This document shows, one piece after another, positions 63,091 through 64,000 of a stretch of 64,000 nt of DNA. Source of the DNA: Prorocentrum cordatum. Its lineage: Eukaryota > Sar > Dinophyceae > Prorocentrales > Prorocentraceae. The notes under the pieces are model-generated. The model did not search any database. It was not told the origin of the DNA and saw nothing but the letters and a program-made list of their open reading frames with translations. Each line of letters opens with the position of its first letter. Position 1 is the stretch's first letter. A program made the translations under genes and the position numbers. The stretch lies in assembly GCA_963575745.1 (NCBI GenBank), contig CAUYUJ010014266.1, positions 178,424 through 242,423 on the forward strand. The letters are read 5' to 3'.

Positions 63091-64000
63091 GCGACCATCG
63101 GAGGGCCGAGCCAGCCCGGGGGGCTGCTCGACGCGGGAGGGCCTCTGGTGCAGCGTCGTCGGCAGCAGCAGCGGTGGGGCCGATCTGACGCCACCGCCCC
63201 GGTCACTGTGGGCGCCCGAAGCCGAAGCGGCAATATGCGCCTTCATGGTCAAGCCTGTTCCCCTCCCTGGGGGCATGCCGGCAGATGGCCGCGGCGTGGG
63301 GTGGGTAGCTGGCAGCGGCGTCGGTGCAGCGAACTGGCAGCGCTGCGGACGCGCGGCGACAGCGGCGGCAAAGGCGGCGCCCAGAGAGGCAGGTGGCCTC
63401 GTCGGCTCCGCGCGCTCAGGGGGCTCGCTAGCAATCTCGCGCCAGTTCTCGCACTCCTGATTCAACGTGTCCAGGCAGGCCTGCAACGCATGCGCGGTCG
63501 CTGCATGCTCGTCCGCCTGCGCAGACAGCTCGTCGGCGAGCTCATTGCACCGCGCCTGAGCGCGGTCCCGGAGCGCCGCAGAGCGCTCTTCGGCCTCGTT
63601 GAGGCGGGGCTGCAGCGCCGTCGCCTGCGCCTCCAAGCCTGCCGCGCGGGCAGCCTGGGCCTTCAGTTCGCCATTTTCCGCCTCCAGCCCTGCGCTGCGC
63701 TGCTCTCGGCCGCGCGCAATTGCTGCCGGATGCGCGCTTCAGCATGGCCCGCGGCGACCCTGTCAGTCTGGGCCGCGCGTGCCGCGGCCGCTGCCAGGAC
63801 CTCGCGGTGGCGGGCTGCGGCGCCGGCAGCAGCCTCTGTAGCGGTCGCGGCGGCAGCCCGCTCTGCCGCCTCGTGGGCGATGCCAGCGAGCTCCGCCTTC
63901 TGGGCCTCCAGGCTCTGCCACGCGCGGCTATGCATGGCGCCGTGCTCCTCGCGCCGCTGGCGGTCAGCCACTGCGTGGGCCTCGGCTTCCGCCCGGAGAG
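63090..64000 (-). pseudogene. coiled-coil leader of the copia polyprotein
   Basis: Ala/Glu/Arg-rich heptads (EAQKAELAGIAHEAAERAAA, ALRDRAQARCNELADELSAQ, LQACLDTLNQECENWREIA) predict a long coiled coil, followed by a Pro-rich linker. One frame change lies near 63650. It runs off the window. It could be an N-terminal extension of gag or a separate host gene fused by position; adjacency and strand favour the former. Confidence 0.5.

Larger units (their letters stand above)
57440..64000 (-). mobile_element. Ty1/copia retrotransposon, frame-shifted, 5' end outside window
   Basis: On the - strand, from right to left, the domains follow copia order: coiled-coil leader, gag, CCCH-like zinc finger, aspartic protease, pre-integrase zinc site, integrase, reverse transcriptase, RNase H. 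Integrase before RT defines copia against gypsy. All core motifs can be found, but the frame changes at least eight times, so this copy cannot make a full polyprotein as read, unless some changes are assembly indels. LTRs were not identified; the right one lies beyond the window and the left should lie near 57.0-57.6 kb. Confidence 0.85.

Overview
The window reads as nuclear DNA of a dinoflagellate. Four things point there. Coding sequence is cut by introns whose resolvable boundaries almost all read AG|G...AG|G, with GA and GC donors as common as GT. Genes lie in one-directional blocks (about 0-18.3 kb on +, about 19-26 kb on -, 52-64 kb on -). Most of the rest is satellite, minisatellite and decayed retroelement sequence. 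Protein families typical of these algae appear: a C5-cytosine DNA methyltransferase, EKGGQWQ-type PPR-like repeats and a Ty1/copia element. The species cannot be named from the sequence alone. A run of 100 N (18901-19000) marks an assembly gap close to the point where gene direction flips.

Layout. 1-5.8 kb: three multi-exon + strand genes of unknown function, two with zinc-binding C-terminal motifs. 6.6-9.0 kb: an AT-rich island holding about 23 copies of a 20-nt palindrome arranged as one large inverted repeat. 9.98-12.5 kb: a cytosine-5 DNA methyltransferase in two exons with all main catalytic motifs. About 12.8-18.3 kb: a six-exon gene of roughly 1,380 codons with no recognised domain; one of its introns is built around a perfect 30-bp inverted repeat. 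19.0-24.1 kb: two - strand genes (RanBP2-like zinc finger protein; acidic Pro/Lys-rich protein), each with a reading-frame break at a homopolymer. 26.4-36.8 kb: a higher-order satellite made of GCTGAG arrays, a single-copy module with a stem-loop, and 73-bp tandem arrays, repeated about four times. 33.3-40.1 kb: poly(T), CTCTTGGGG minisatellites, and 13/17-bp satellites that switch orientation to form a long inverted array. 40.3-41.1 kb: copia debris. 41-49 kb: GC-rich DNA with some 30 copies of a GGCCCGTTAGGCCAGAAGGG-like word, segmental duplications and a broken array of 26-residue PPR-like repeats. 52-56.6 kb: a pseudogene and a multi-exon gene on the - strand. 57.4-64 kb: a nearly complete but frame-shifted Ty1/copia retrotransposon (gag, zinc finger, protease, integrase, RT, RNase H), running off the right edge.

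I see no operon-like logic. The genes share intron style and sense-strand purine tracts, which suggests a common history of intron insertion and not a shared pathway. Exon joins below are my own reading of phase and AG|G boundaries; they are models, not transcripts.
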